From an uncultured Veillonellaceae bacterium (lineage in GTDB: Bacteria; Bacillota; Negativicutes; Veillonellales; Megasphaeraceae): a DNA stretch of 12,580 bases. The translations under genes and the position numbers were made by a program. The DNA is taken from NCBI GenBank assembly GCA_900546795.1, contig UREG01000045.1:1-12580 (forward strand), in the 5' to 3' direction. Shown here piece by piece: positions 12,099 through 12,580 of this stretch. The first letter of the stretch is position 1. The number at the start of each line of letters is the position of its first letter. Under the pieces are notes generated by a model. It had not been told where the DNA came from. It worked only from the letters and a program-made list of their open reading frames with translations, and searched no databases.

Positions 12099-12528
12099 TG
12101 CTTCACTGCCAGACAATACCGGCCTATATGCGGCAAAAAGGAATCCCTATGCTGCGATATAGAGATCTGGAGGAAGCTTGCTTTTGGCTTACGCGATAAA
12201 ACGTAATAGCAGTGTAAAACCTTTGCCTAACCTGATCGGCATTTCACGATTGTGCCGGCTGGGTCAGGCAATTATGTATGTAAGGTTATTTTACCGATAA
12301 AGCGGTCATTCTTATCTCTAGGTCTGCCTGCGGTGCCGGTTTTGTTATTGCGGCACTCCTGCTCCATGATTTTTTCGAGTATTTCCTGCAAGAAGGAAGG
12401 ATTTCCAAGGCTTGTGCAGGAGCAGCGGACGGCAGTAGGATAACAGGCGGCGTTAGTATCGCGCCGCAGTTTAGATTTCCGGCAGGAAAATGGTGCGGCA
12501 GGAAGAAGGGGAATGGCGGCAGGCATGC
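12099..12528. other. Gene-free stretch with many inverted repeats
   Basis: I find no convincing gene here: open frames are short, lack ribosome sites, and encode unremarkable sequence. Several inverted repeats are present. CTATATGCGGCA pairs with TGCTGCGATATAG (12124-12135, 12150-12162, imperfect). A nested structure at 12215-12293 has outer TAAAACCTT/AAGGTTATTTTA, middle TTGCCT/AGGCAA and inner CGGCA/TGCCG. GTGCCG/CGGCAC lies at 12333-12356, CTCCTGC/GCAGGAG at about 12357-12422, and GCGGCG/CGCCGC at 12447-12467. This may be a decayed gene or small mobile-element remnant, or contain structured RNA. Confidence 0.4.
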
Positions 12529-12560
12529 AAAAACCGCCCGTTCACGCAGGAGACGGGCGG
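12529..12560 (-). terminator. Terminator of a minus-strand gene lying beyond the right edge
   Basis: On the minus strand CCGCCCGT (12560-12553), an 11-base loop, then ACGGGCGG (12541-12534) and TTTTT (12533-12529). Tandem TAA triplets on the minus strand (12576-12574, 12573-12571) lie just before it, consistent with a coding region ending there. Too little is visible to identify the gene. Confidence 0.75.
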
Positions 12561-12580
12561 CCAATGATTCTTATTAGATT

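Noticed and set aside
12163..12303. Small plus-strand frame starting at TTG 12178 after GGAGGAAGC (about 41 codons)
   Set aside because: It has a rare start, no similarity, and runs straight through the nested inverted repeat at 12215-12293, so it is probably chance.
12272..12526. 84- and 92-residue minus-strand frames near the right edge
   Set aside because: They have no ribosome site, overlap the terminator or hairpins, and are Pro/Arg/Cys-rich with no recognisable domain.

Overview
The window looks like chromosomal DNA of an anaerobic Firmicute. The Negativicutes (Megasphaera/Dialister/Veillonella type) are my best guess. This rests on the mid-range GC, strong GGAGG-type ribosome sites, an alternation of anaerobic redox genes (ApbE, NapH-like and EFR1-type ferredoxins, lipoprotein flavodoxin) and a stand-alone short phosphate acetyltransferase. 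The genus is inference, not proof. I see no phage, IS, CRISPR, tRNA or rRNA.

Layout. 1-143 is the 3' end of an aldo/keto reductase. 411-1115 is a lipoprotein flavodoxin, preceded by a LysR-type ATAC-N7-GTAT site and a TATAAT box. After a 143-nt spacer with several hairpins comes a tight five-gene run, 1259-4896: apbE (flavin transferase), a NusG domain II protein, a Gx-family membrane protein, a secreted HSL-type esterase, and a NapH-like polytopic 4Fe-4S protein. It is closed by a strong palindromic terminator. Adjacent genes in the run overlap by four bases or are 12-16 nt apart, so it is probably one transcript. ApbE, NusG_II, Gx and NapH-like proteins recur in extracytosolic flavin-based electron-transfer loci. 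Here no FMN-acceptor protein is visible, and the secreted esterase is an unexpected partner.

At 5237-6712 lies a monocistronic NAD-type aldehyde dehydrogenase whose promoter carries several inverted repeats and a repeated TCGATTTA motif. It ends at a terminator that also serves the opposing gene, a phosphonoacetate hydrolase-like phosphatase (6809-7924, minus). That gene shares a short divergent promoter region with a LysR regulator (8032-8928). The LysR terminator and a second, minus-strand terminator separate it from an EFR1-type flavodoxin/ferredoxin (9091-9861, minus). Phosphate acetyltransferase (10097-11110) stands alone between a near-consensus promoter and a UUCG-loop terminator. It probably feeds ATP synthesis from acetyl-CoA together with an acetate kinase encoded elsewhere.

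The right end holds an unrecognised four-helix membrane protein (11288-11959). It is followed by about 600 nt with no convincing gene but many inverted repeats, including a rod-like imperfect hairpin at 12001-12092 followed by a T-run. The last 45 nt hold a minus-strand terminator that implies a gene ending just beyond the right edge.

The theme is anaerobic redox chemistry at and outside the membrane. The best candidates for something new are the esterase-containing flavin/Fe-S operon, the ALDH operator cluster, and the structured non-coding tail.
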